Positions 41,483-48,646 of a DNA stretch of 64,000 nucleotides are shown piece after piece (positions within the stretch are counted from its first letter, which is position 1; each line of letters begins with the position of its first letter). The stretch is taken from positions 1 to 64,000 of the forward strand of contig DASWIX010000035.1 in NCBI GenBank assembly GCA_036397455.1, read 5' to 3'. The position numbers and the translations under genes were made by a program. This DNA comes from JADFNB01 sp036397455 (lineage in GTDB: Bacteria > Gemmatimonadota > Gemmatimonadetes > Gemmatimonadales > GWC2-71-9). The notes below the pieces were generated by a model. That model was not told the DNA's origin and made no database searches. It was given only the letters and a program-made list of their open reading frames with translations.

Positions 41483-42640
41483 TTAGGGGCGGTCCGATAG
41501 GGTCGCGAGTCTGCGACGCCAGACCGTATCGAGCTGCCCCGCGGGCACTTCCAGGAGGCGTGCTGCCGCACTGAGGACGATGTCGGGCTCTCTACCAGCA
41601 TTCAGCCAAGCACGCAGCGCGGCCAGTCCGCCTTCCTGATAAATCATGTGGCACAGCGTTGCAAAGGTGTCATAGGCGACGTCCAGGGTGCCGATGCGCG
41701 GAGGCGGGTTGGTCAGGATGCTTTTGAGCGTGAGATCGGGATGCGCATTGATGTAGGTCTTGAGACCTGGGAGGAGATCCCTATAGTCGAGCCCTGCGGA
41801 GCCCCCCGTCCAGGTCATCAAACCCTCCATGACTAGCGAGGCCGTATTGCCCCTACCGACCAACGGCTGGAGGATGACGTGGGCCAGCTCGTGTCTATAG
41901 ACCTCGCCAGCGCTGGAAGAGCCCACAAACACAAGGCGGTCGATGGCGCTTGACCTCCCCCCGACCGTGTCGGATCCCAGCGGGAAGAAGTCCAAGCCGA
42001 GTGCAGCGAACATCTCGAGGAGGTCATCGGTGAAGTAGTAGGTGATCGGGGATGGTGCGGGCAGGTCGAACGCTCGGGCGAGCGAATCCACGAAGCGGCC
42101 GGTCGCCTCGGCGCGTCCTCGGTCGAGCGCATGCGTTGGTGGATAAACGAAGGTGATGGGTCCGCTCCTCTCGCGTTTCCAGTGGCGCGTGAGGCGTGGC
42201 AGGGCGTTAGCGAGCACCCAATTGCCCCCTTCGCGTGTGACATACACGCGGTAGAGGGCGAGTGGTCTCACGGCGTGAGTCGAGTCATCCACGGCCGAGA
42301 CCAGCGTTCGGATCAGATACGTACTATCAAGACCAACGGCAGGAGCGAGGTGCACAACGGTGAAGTTGGAGAACCCTTGGTACACGTAGCCGCTTAAGAG
42401 GTCGTAAACGGTCCACTCGACCTGTTCCCTTGGCGACCAATACGATCTTGCCCGGGCAGAATCGGCACGGCCCGTGAGATAGTTTCGCCAGAGAGCGAAG
42501 ATCTCATGCGCTGGAGGGGTGGTAGTATCGACGCCGAACCCCACGGCCAGGTGAATCGGGGTTGTTCCGACTTGGGCGTCCGCCGCCGCCGGAGGCTCGA
42601 GGGCCATAGCGATGAGCGTTAGGGTAGCTGCTACGCGCAT
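41483..42640 (-). CDS. Secreted HExxH metallopeptidase-like protein
   Basis: A 385-residue protein with signal peptide MRVAATLTLIAMALEPPAAADA. The central part contains VYRHELAHVILQPLVG, a gluzincin-type HExxH zinc motif, and 21 residues later VMEGLMTWTGG, whose Glu could be the third ligand. The N-terminal half (LWRNYLTGRADSARARSYWS, PLALYRVYVTREGGNW) is unassigned. Its ATG lies inside the 3' end of higA (10-bp overlap). Probably an exported peptidase; substrate unknown. Confidence 0.65.
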   Translation of the reverse strand: MRVAATLTLIAMALEPPAAADAQVGTTPIHLAVGFGVDTTTPPAHEIFALWRNYLTGRADSARARSYWSPREQVEWTVYDLLSGYVYQGFSNFTVVHLAPAVGLDSTYLIRTLVSAVDDSTHAVRPLALYRVYVTREGGNWVLANALPRLTRHWKRERSGPITFVYPPTHALDRGRAEATGRFVDSLARAFDLPAPSPITYYFTDDLLEMFAALGLDFFPLGSDTVGGRSSAIDRLVFVGSSSAGEVYRHELAHVILQPLVGRGNTASLVMEGLMTWTGGSAGLDYRDLLPGLKTYINAHPDLTLKSILTNPPPRIGTLDVAYDTFATLCHMIYQEGGLAALRAWLNAGREPDIVLSAAARLLEVPAGQLDTVWRRRLATLSDRP

Positions 42641-42903
42641 GAAGTCGACGGTGTTTGGCAACTACGGTCGTGCTGCACCTGCTGGTGCAGCCAACTCTCC
42701 GCGGTGGTGTTGAAGGCGATGGACAATCTCATGGCCATCTCAGGGCTGATGCCAGCACGTCCATTGAGAATGGCGGACAGCGTGTTGCGACTCACGCCGA
42801 GCGAGGCGGCGGCCTCAGTGACGCTCAGCTGCAAGGGAACCAAGCAGAGTTCGCGGAGAATCTCGCCGGGGTGCGGCGGCTGGTGCATCCGGAGCGCCTT
42901 CAT
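42631..42903 (-). CDS. higA: HigA-type antitoxin
   Basis: A 90-residue XRE-family antitoxin: QPPHPGEILRELCLVPLQLS, then helix-turn-helix VTEAAASLGVSRNTLSAILN and GRAGISPEMAMRLSIAFNTT with AESWLHQQ. This is the standard HigA layout. The ATG overlaps the TGA of a truncated higB (TGATG), as in intact higBA operons, so the toxin gene has decayed while the antitoxin remains. HigA could still repress its own promoter or neutralise HigB encoded elsewhere. Confidence 0.88.
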   Translation of the reverse strand: MKALRMHQPPHPGEILRELCLVPLQLSVTEAAASLGVSRNTLSAILNGRAGISPEMAMRLSIAFNTTAESWLHQQVQHDRSCQTPSTSCA

Positions 42904-43069
42904 CAGTGATAGTCCTCGTAGTGTACGTCGGTGACGTCGGGCCCCTCGAATCGAAACGTCACGCGCCAGTTGCCGCTCAGGCTGACCGCCCACGCGCCGT
43001 GGCGGGTTCCCTTCAGCGGATGCAGCCCGAGTCCGGGGAGCCCATATCTCGGGGTTCCTGGGCCACGCC
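42903..43069 (-). pseudogene. Truncated HigB toxin (C-terminal half only)
   Basis: The frame reads YGLPGLGLHPLKGTRHGAWA, then VSLSGNWRVTFRFEG and VHYEDYH before a stop, a clear HigB C-terminus. Immediately upstream the frame has two consecutive TAG codons and no start codon, and the N-terminal half (helices plus first strands) is absent. About 55 of the usual 92 residues remain. Confidence 0.8.
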
Positions 43070-43161
43070 GAGTCTACTACCGCGGGCCTTGATTGGACGC
43101 CCGTCTCCGCTCCAGACAACTGATCGGCTCCGACGATGTTCTGCCCTTCCCCCGAGCCTGG

Positions 43162-43208
43162 ACCTAACCGATCCATGCCACCCTGGATGAGGTCGCCACT
43201 CGTTATAC
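43162..43208 (-). repeat. Short attC-like site after the HTH/DUF4160 cassette
   Basis: On the minus strand GTATAAC (overlapping the TAA stop of the preceding gene) and GTTAGGT (fits GTTRRRY) are 47 bp apart end to end, with partial complementarity of the outer arms (TAAC-GA with TC-GGTTA). Shorter than usual attC sites (about 55-140 bp), so tentative. Confidence 0.4.
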
Positions 43209-43712
43209 AGCAGCCTTCCCTCGATAGCTACGTCGACGTCGGGCCGTGTTTCCCGACTTCGACACAACGACGTCCACCTCTCGGCCAAGCAAGCGCAGGA
43301 GAGTGAGCAGCTGCCCCATTGACTTCGCGCGATTAGCTGGATCGAGGAGGCGGTAAAACTGGCTCGCCGAGGTGCCGAGGACACGTATGAGCTCTCTCTT
43401 GCTGATTGCCGAGGCCTCCACGGCCCGCTGCGCTTCAAGCGTCAAACGGTAAACCAGCAGGTCGTTCATGTAAGAGGGGTCCCGATTGTACTCCAACACA
43501 GCGTCGATGTGTATCGTGTCCGCCTGCCCATCCGCGAGCCGATAGGTGAACCCCTCGCGACCCAGTTCCTCGTCCGGAAACGCCTCCTCGATCCGGTTAC
43601 GCGGATCAGGCTGCACGCGGAGCAGTCCATACGGAAACGTGTAGACGCTCGACGCTGTCTCGACCTCAAACGCCTTCTTTCGGTTGTTGGCCCTAACCCT
43701 CTTGATCTTCAT
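43203..43712 (-). CDS. HTH-containing putative antitoxin paired with DUF4160
   Basis: A 169-residue protein. The N-terminal part (MKIKRVRANNRKKAFEVETA, VYTFPYGLLRVQPDPRN, LGREGFTYRLADGQADTIHI) resembles the beta-rich fold of small antitoxin partners. The C-terminal part (ISKRELIRVLGTSASQFYRL, MGQLLTLLRLLG) is an XRE-like helix-turn-helix. It overlaps the DUF4160 gene by 4 bp (ATGA), consistent with a two-gene toxin-antitoxin unit. The stop TAA lies within GTATAAC, an R''-type box, so the pair may be an integron cassette. Confidence 0.65.
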   Translation of the reverse strand: MKIKRVRANNRKKAFEVETASSVYTFPYGLLRVQPDPRNRIEEAFPDEELGREGFTYRLADGQADTIHIDAVLEYNRDPSYMNDLLVYRLTLEAQRAVEASAISKRELIRVLGTSASQFYRLLDPANRAKSMGQLLTLLRLLGREVDVVVSKSGNTARRRRSYRGKAAV

Positions 43713-43903
43713 AGCAGCCCCTCCTCGCGAAGCTCAGCGATGAGCCCCAGGATCCGCCGCGTGGCCTTCCCCGTCATGGCCACGTCGTTCTCCAGATCCA
43801 ACTTCACAACGAGGGTGCTGTCGCGGTATACGTGCACGTGGTAGGGGCTATGGTCTCCCTTCCAAGTGACGAAGACAAAGCCGCCTCGCCGGATCCTGCC
43901 CAT
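43709..43903 (-). CDS. DUF4160 protein, putative toxin
   Basis: A 64-residue protein: GGFVFVTWKGDHSPYHVHVY and RDSTLVVKLDLENDVAMTGK, with the DUF4160 hallmark 'H.P.H.HV' and 'V.l.l.......g......l..i'. DUF4160 proteins are found in TA-like pairs with DUF2442 or HTH partners. It follows an attC site (43964-44065) by about 60 bases, so it is positioned as the first gene of a cassette. Confidence 0.65.
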   Translation of the reverse strand: MGRIRRGGFVFVTWKGDHSPYHVHVYRDSTLVVKLDLENDVAMTGKATRRILGLIAELREEGLL

Positions 43904-43963
43904 CGCCTAATGCTACCTCACATGGTAACACTTCGCAAGCCACGGCCAGACGGTTTTGCTGCT

Positions 43964-44065
43964 GTATAACGATAGCATTGAGCTGCGAACGCTCAAAGAA
44001 AACGCGGCGGCGCAGCCGCCGCTACCGACAGGTCTGCGTTCGACTGCTCCAATGCGCTGTTAGAG
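43964..44065 (-). repeat. Integron attC site
   Basis: The two ends are inverted complements: plus-strand GTATAACGATAGCATTGAGC, TGCGAACGC at the left and GCGTTCGACTGCTCCAATGC, GCTGTTAGAG at the right. Read on the minus strand it has R'' CTCTAAC and R' GTTATAC with unpaired bases in one arm, the structure of an attC recombination site. It lies 13 bases beyond the stop codon of the gene at 44079. A GC-rich hairpin (gcggcggcgcagccgccgc) forms the loop region. Confidence 0.8.
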
Positions 44066-44078
44066 AAAGCATGGTGCG

Positions 44079-44780
44079 CTAGACCGAGAAGTGAGAAAGC
44101 TGGGTCAGCTCCGCAACCGGTAGCCCATGAACGCGATTGAGGTACTCGACGACCGCAGCCTTGTCCGTACGGTCGACGTCGCCTCGAACGGTTATGATCT
44201 CGCCTGCCGCCTCCAGAGCAACGGGATCCCGCACTGCCGTGCCGAAGAGCCTGGTAAGCTTCGAATCGCGAAGTCGCGCGTAACCGCCGCTGAGGTCGTT
44301 GAGCAGAAGAGCCCCAAACGTGCCGAGCGCCATGCCGTCGAGAGACGCTTGAAAACGATGAAAGTCGGCGTGCGTGGCATAGTAGCATTGCCGGAGGATG
44401 CCAGGGCCGGCGGCAATGAGAATACCGTACGCTGTGGATTCGAACTGGCGATAGCGCAGCTCACGATCGGGCTCCGGTGCGAGAACCCACACTACTCTAA
44501 GCGCAGATCCCACCGGCGGTTCCGCGAGCTGGTCGGCGGCCGCCCGCAGAATGCCGGACGCTCGATTGGTACGCCCACCGGCCGCCACGCGCACCGTGAG
44601 CGGGTCTTGCTGTAGCGGCAGATTCTCGCGGAGCTTCAGCTCGACGACGTATGAGTCAACATCGTCGTTGACGACGAAGTCGGCGGTTGGATGGTCCGAC
44701 CGCGGGATCTCGTTGACGGTGAAACCGCGGGATCTGAGCAAGTCCGTGAGTTGACCCTTGAGTGCGGTGTCGTCAGTCAT
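44079..44780 (-). CDS. Cassette-encoded hypothetical protein with PD-(D/E)xK-like motif
   Basis: A 233-residue protein starting MTDDTALKGQLTDLLRSRGF. Residues 25-55 read HPTADFVVNDDVDSYVVELK, an Asp...Glu-x-Lys arrangement (ADF..., VELK) typical of restriction-endonuclease-fold nucleases, preceded by a helix as in that fold. The remainder (ALRVVWVLAPEPDRELRYRQ, DSKLTRLFGTAVRDPVALEA) is unassigned. It is directly followed by attC, and lies just past the integron-integrase remnant. GAGAG precedes the chosen ATG; the longer start at 44816 has no site. Confidence 0.55.
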   Translation of the reverse strand: MTDDTALKGQLTDLLRSRGFTVNEIPRSDHPTADFVVNDDVDSYVVELKLRENLPLQQDPLTVRVAAGGRTNRASGILRAAADQLAEPPVGSALRVVWVLAPEPDRELRYRQFESTAYGILIAAGPGILRQCYYATHADFHRFQASLDGMALGTFGALLLNDLSGGYARLRDSKLTRLFGTAVRDPVALEAAGEIITVRGDVDRTDKAAVVEYLNRVHGLPVAELTQLSHFSV

Positions 44781-44861
44781 GCTGCTCTCTAACTCGTATT
44801 GGACCTGCACTTCCATGACGAGCCAGGTCCCGTATCCCCGTACACGCTAGATCCAGGGGGT

Positions 44862-45178
44862 CTAATCCGCCATACCTGCAATCAAGTCCCCCAGTCCTGC
44901 ACGGTCCGCAGGACTCCGGACGCCGCGCCCGCCCCGGTTGAGCACATGCGTGTACACCATGGTGGTCGAGGCGTCGCGATGACCGAGTAACTCTTGCCGC
45001 AGCGTGTGGCAGGTCGCCCGCTTCGTGATCCCGCTCCGCTGCACCGCCGCGGCCATGGCCCGCTGCACCGCCGATTCGTGCAGATGATGGCGGCGGCGCT
45101 CACCGATGTCCCGATCCGCGTAGATCCGCCGAGCCGGAAAGACCCACTGCCATGGCAGCGAGCGTCCCGCCTATCCGG
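44862..45178 (-). pseudogene. intI: Integron integrase (IntI) remnant, inactivated
   Basis: The frame reads LPWQWVFPARRIYADRDIGE, RRRHHLHESAVQRAMAAAVQ, RSGITKRATCHTLR and QELLGHRDASTTMVYTHVLN, then RGGRGVRSPADRAG. The RRRHHLHE patch and THVLNRGGRGVRSP ending are specific to integron integrases. Compared with family members, about 17 residues (normally HSFATHLLE.GYDIRTV) are deleted between TLR and QELLGH, removing one catalytic His. The N-terminal half is absent: a TAG stop and frame disturbance occur at about 45179. The box II Arg, the LLGH His and the nucleophile Tyr survive. It cannot be active. Confidence 0.88.
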
Positions 45179-45376
45179 CCGCGATGCGGGCCACCCGCGA
45201 CCTGTTGCGCCGGCGGCTGCTTTGTGGTCCCAGTCATCGGCCGGAACCGACTTCCCGAGCGATGTCAGTCCCCTCGCGACGGCCTCGGGACCGCGAGCAC
45301 TCAGAAGATCCAATACCGCTCCATCTGTCGGTGCGTCGGCGAACATGGATTAGTCCTCCCGGTACCGCGGCACCGC

Positions 45377-45511
45377 CTAAAACGTCCTGGCCATAAGTTG
45401 CGAGCGCTCAGCCTCGCCAGGCGGGCGGCAGGCTGAGGAGAACGCGATCTTGCCAAGCGCTCAATCATCCGGCCATGCGCGGCGCTCCTCAACTTCATGG
45501 CCGTGTCATGC
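45377..45511 (-). repeat. Integron attC site, degenerate member of a 133-135-bp family
   Basis: Shares CATAAGTTGCGAGCGCTC..., CTCAATCAT and TTCATGGCC blocks with the sites at 46103 and 47254. On the minus strand R' is GTTTTAG and R'' is GCATGAC, both off-consensus. Immediately after R' (minus direction) come GGGAGG and an ATG at 45346, the layout of a cassette gene start, but that frame soon runs into the intI remnant. Confidence 0.72.
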
Positions 45512-45522
45512 GGCACGATCAC

Positions 45523-45684
45523 CTATGATTTTTGGACCTCGACCAGGCCTTCGGCACGCTCAGCGCGGGCCTGTGCATTCCGCAGCCTCCGCTCGAGTTC
45601 CACGATCCGTTTCTGCCGCCCGCGACGCCGTATCGCGGTTCGCTGCAACTGCTTGTTTTGCGCCGCGGCGTCACGCAACCGATG
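45523..45684 (-). pseudogene. Coiled-coil transposase-like fragment
   Basis: A stop-bounded frame encodes RDAAAQNKQLQRTAIRRRGR, QKRIVELERRLRNAQARAER, AEGLVEVQKS and a stop. The 'LE.RL..A.ARAE.AE.LVE.QK' pattern is common at the end of the first ORF-like region of IS3/IS481-type transposases. There is no start codon in the fragment. Tentative; an unrelated coiled coil is possible. Confidence 0.35.
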
Positions 45685-46084
45685 CTACATAGTCCCCTGG
45701 AAAGCCGAGTTTCGTAAGAACACTCTTAAGACGCAGTGCGTAATCGGGATTTCTCTCATGCGATTCCGGCGTTTGAAGCAGGTTGTAGCACAGTGCGGGA
45801 ATTGCGATCCCCTCAAGGGGCTGAACGAGTACTGCTTCGGGGCGGTAGTGCTCCAAGCCTGGTGCGTGATAGAGCCGTTCAAGCTCCGCGCGCGTCAGCT
45901 CGATCAACATGCCGTAGGCCCGAGCCCCGGGAGACGGTACCAGTGTGGCCCGCTGGCCGATTCGCAGCGCAAACTCCGCAACATAAGCGCGACGAGGGTT
46001 CGCTGGCTTCGCTCCGCTTTGGCGAAGCACATCCACGTCCATGAACAAGCCGTAGAAGAACGTGTCGACCTGTCGATCACTCAC
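45671..46084 (-). CDS. Gamma-glutamylcyclotransferase-like (AIG2/GGCT fold) cassette protein
   Basis: A 137-residue protein starting at GTG with AGAGG upstream, only about 20 bases after the R' box of an attC. It has the GGCT-like pattern: VDTFFYGLFMD (substrate-binding YGxL-like loop), a strand-rich centre, AYGMLIELTRAELERLYHAP with the likely catalytic Glu, YRPEAVLVQPLEG. Family members cleave gamma-glutamyl amides by cyclotransfer; the substrate here is unknown. Placement right after an attC marks it as an integron cassette gene. Confidence 0.7.
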   Translation of the reverse strand: MSDRQVDTFFYGLFMDVDVLRQSGAKPANPRRAYVAEFALRIGQRATLVPSPGARAYGMLIELTRAELERLYHAPGLEHYRPEAVLVQPLEGIAIPALCYNLLQTPESHERNPDYALRLKSVLTKLGFPGDYVASVA

Positions 46085-46102
46085 GCGCTTACCTCTTCGT
46101 GC

Positions 46103-46235
46103 GCGCAACGACCAGGACATAAGTTGCGAGCGCTCTCTCTCCAGGCGCGCGGAGGTCGAGGAGAGCTTGATCTTCCCAGGGGCTCAATCATTCTGCCACA
46201 AACAGCGCTCGTCAATCTTCATGGCCGGGTTAGGC
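46103..46235 (-). repeat. Integron attC site (133 bp)
   Basis: On the minus strand R'' GCCTAAC (46235-46229) contains the TAA stop of the upstream cassette gene, and R' GTTGCGC (46109-46103) precedes the ribosome site of the next cassette gene. The arms CCCGGCCATGAAGATTGACG and CGCTCGCAACTTATGTCC pair imperfectly. Strongly similar to the site at 47254 and less so to 45377. Confidence 0.85.
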
Positions 46236-47138
46236 GCCATCCCCTGATGGGCGGCGCTCGCGGAGCAGTGTGGCCAGCAGACCAAGGCATTGCTGGGTCG
46301 CCCCGACGGCGAAGATCGCCTCGGCGCGGCCATATCGTCCCGGGGCTTCCGGCCGATGAATGGTGAAGTTGGCGAGCTCCTTTAGCCGCGAAATGATTCC
46401 GGCGTAGGCCTTGGCCCGCTTGGCATCTGTGATGGCTTCTAGCGCCGTCCCTATGGCGGCAGGTTCGTTTGGAATGTTGAGCGCAGCGCAGATGGATTCG
46501 ATGGCACGACGGCAGGCTGCGACGGCTTCGTCATAGTCGCCGCGCGCGATACGTGCTTTAGCCTCGCGAATATGTCCGAGAGCGGCGTCAAACTCGGGCC
46601 CCGCGGCGTTCGGATGCACGACCTCCAACAAACTCGTGTGGCCGGACGTGAGGGAGTCGAGGAGCTTGAGCCAATGATCGCGGGGTACAGATGCGCGGAT
46701 GGGCGGGATCTCACAATCGAGAAAGCCATGCCCGTCCGCGAGGAGTGGCCACAGGGCTAGCCACAGCACGGCCTCCCCACCTGCCCGGTGGTCTTCAAGG
46801 CGCTCGAGACGTGTCCAGTCGAGTTCACAGACGACTTCGATCTGGTTTTCGGAGACATACGGAGCCGATCTCACGTGACGCCGAGGCCCGGCCCAGTGCA
46901 GCAGGCCGAGAGCGGCGGAAGTCTCCTGGAGTCGCAGCTCCCCGTGAAGGTCCCGCATTTCGAAGGTCTGAATAGGGCGACCGTCGCTGAATTGACCGTT
47001 TGGGTGCTCTTGCAGCGTAACACTCAGTTTGAAACTGAGGCGCGGAAAGAGGGCGCTTCCGTGGTCCAGGGCAAGTACTCGGACCTGTCCGATGATCCGG
47101 CCATAGACCGTGAGTCGGTTCTCGCCAAAGGACGTCAT
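46230..47138 (-). CDS. Cassette-encoded hypothetical protein with helical HEPN/Abi-like C-terminus
   Basis: A 302-residue protein. The N-terminal half (LTVYGRIIGQVRVLALDHGS, LSFKLSVTLQEHPNGQF, CELDWTRLERLEDHRAGGEA) looks beta-rich and unassigned. The C-terminal half is helical: DAALGHIREAKARIARGDYD, AVAACRRAIESICAALNIP, YAGIISRLKELANFTIHRPE, GRAEAIFAVGATQQCLGLLA, resembling the HEPN-like end seen in some abortive-infection or defence proteins. Its stop codon TAA lies inside the R'' box of the attC at 46103-46235, a classical cassette arrangement. Function unknown. Confidence 0.6.
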   Translation of the reverse strand: MTSFGENRLTVYGRIIGQVRVLALDHGSALFPRLSFKLSVTLQEHPNGQFSDGRPIQTFEMRDLHGELRLQETSAALGLLHWAGPRRHVRSAPYVSENQIEVVCELDWTRLERLEDHRAGGEAVLWLALWPLLADGHGFLDCEIPPIRASVPRDHWLKLLDSLTSGHTSLLEVVHPNAAGPEFDAALGHIREAKARIARGDYDEAVAACRRAIESICAALNIPNEPAAIGTALEAITDAKRAKAYAGIISRLKELANFTIHRPEAPGRYGRAEAIFAVGATQQCLGLLATLLRERRPSGDGA

Positions 47139-47253
47139 GGAACGTAGTGGATGGCGCCTAGATTTGCCGGATCTTCAGCGGGCTGTGTTTAAGGCGCGAT
47201 TCCGGCATTTGATCCTCGTGCTTGAGACAAATCCCCGACCGGTACTTTGTGCG

Positions 47254-47386
47254 GCATAACGATTAGGCCATAAGTTGCGAGCGCCTTCTCGCCAGGCGCA
47301 CCGGGACCCGAGAGTGCTTGCTCTCCCCGTGGGCCGAGTCATTCAGCCATTCGCCGCGCTCGTCAACATTCATGGCCGGGTTAGAC
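47254..47386 (-). repeat. Integron attC site (133 bp), upstream end of the array
   Basis: Minus-strand R'' GTCTAAC (47386-47380), arms CCGGCCATGAATGTTGACGA and CGCTCGCAACTTATGGCC, R' GTTATGC (47260-47254). Both boxes fit the attC consensus well and the arms are complementary with a few extra bases on one side. Confidence 0.85.
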
Positions 47387-47680
47387 GGCGGCCCGCTGCA
47401 TCCGTCGGCTCGATCGAAAACCCCGCGCGCCCGGACGAAGCCGTCACGCTCGATCGCAAGCAGGTCACGAGCGCTTGCGCATGCGACGCATACAACTCGA
47501 TCGCCGCGGCGCTCATAGTACTCCGAAGGGCATTCAGCGATCCCCCTCGCGCGACATGTACAGAACCACGGTCCCGTACTGGGTAAAGGCGGGGGGGACC
47601 ATAATGGTCGTAGACGTCGCATTCGATGGTGTCCTGTTTGTGGACTCCCCAGAGCTGGCTGCCGCGCGTCCTTGGAATGT
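47387..47680. other. Stretch between the last attC and the barrel gene
   Basis: A cassette gene would be expected here on the minus strand, ending near 47386. The open minus frame (CRARGIAECPSEYYERRGDR, VVCVACASARDLLAIERDGF) continues through attC and into the next gene's antisense, and I cannot identify it as a protein. Left unassigned. Confidence 0.3.
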
Positions 47681-48568
47681 TTAGAGCCGGTAGCCGGCAC
47701 CGGCCCGCAGGAAGACTCCGGTGAAACTGAAATCCTGTTGCAAGACGAAGATCTGAAACTCGGGCGTGCTGCCGAACAGGAACCGATCGCCGGTTCCACG
47801 CGAATAATCCGCCTGGTCATAGCTGGCGCTGAAGGGGTGAAACCGGGCCCCTGCGGCGACGGCGAGGACGAAGCGACCCCGGGTGCGTTCGGCTCCAACC
47901 GACGCCGACGCGGCGAAACCGCTCCCGGCGCCAGAGGCGCGACCGCCCGGGGTGCGGAAGCTGATACTTCCGCTTCCCCATCCGGCCCCGAATTCGAGCA
48001 CCGGCTTCCAGCCCGGTACCGCGCCGCTAGGGTAGTACGCGGCCAAAGCGGTCAAGACGGTCGTCCACGCCTCGGTGGCGGTGCGATAGGTCCCAAGTCC
48101 GCCGCCCGTTTGGTCTGCCTCGACCACGGTGAAACCGGATTCGCGGCTCCAACGACCCAGCTCGAAGCCGACAGCCAGCTTGTGGAGGAGGAAGCGCCGG
48201 ACCGACAGCGAGATGTTCGTGCCGGGCGCAAACGTCGAAGATGTCGCCAGTCCGCGATCGCGCGACACGGCCTCGAACTCGTCGAGCGCGGCGTTCCAAC
48301 TTCCAAAGCCGCCGAGCGACCCGGCGAACGTGGCCATGAGGGCTGGCCGAGGCCGCCGGTCCTCGCGCACGAGTTCCACCTGGGCCGCCGCATCGGGCGG
48401 CCACAGGACCACTCCCCACATCGCGAAGACGATCGATCGCGACACCGGACCCGCCCGCACAGCCCGCCGCGTCGCGAGCGCCGACCTGGACTCGCGCGTC
48501 ATCCGCAGGGACAATCGGCGAACCGAACCAGCAAACGACGCGGGGCTTGTCATGCGGTTCATATACAC
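47681..48568 (-). CDS. Putative outer-membrane beta-barrel protein
   Basis: A frame of up to 295 residues; the start is uncertain (48568 or further in). A hydrophobic signal-like segment ends in FAMWGVVLWPPDAAAQ. The mature part is beta-rich with alternating strands (LMATFAGSLGGFGSWNAALD, NISLSVRRFLLHKLAVGFEL, GSGFAASASVGAERTRGRF, FTGVFLRAGAGYRL) typical of small barrels. Family unknown. Lies just outside the integron remnant and on the same strand as the next barrel gene. Confidence 0.6.
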   Translation of the reverse strand: MYMNRMTSPASFAGSVRRLSLRMTRESRSALATRRAVRAGPVSRSIVFAMWGVVLWPPDAAAQVELVREDRRPRPALMATFAGSLGGFGSWNAALDEFEAVSRDRGLATSSTFAPGTNISLSVRRFLLHKLAVGFELGRWSRESGFTVVEADQTGGGLGTYRTATEAWTTVLTALAAYYPSGAVPGWKPVLEFGAGWGSGSISFRTPGGRASGAGSGFAASASVGAERTRGRFVLAVAAGARFHPFSASYDQADYSRGTGDRFLFGSTPEFQIFVLQQDFSFTGVFLRAGAGYRL

Positions 48569-48646
48569 CCCGCTTGACGGTGTGGCTACCCCGCGTCGTG
48601 CGTTGCACTCCCCCCCTTCCCCGTCCTCGACGGCGTCCCTGCGCGT

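Noticed and set aside
44882..45346. 154-residue minus frame starting at ATG after GGGAGG
   Set aside because: Begins like a cassette gene but passes into the wrong frame over the intI remnant; no domain, probably a truncated cassette joined to intI debris.
47263..47898. 211-residue minus frame spanning attC and part of the barrel gene
   Set aside because: It runs through an attC site and overlaps a better barrel ORF out of frame; no domain recognised, so not called.
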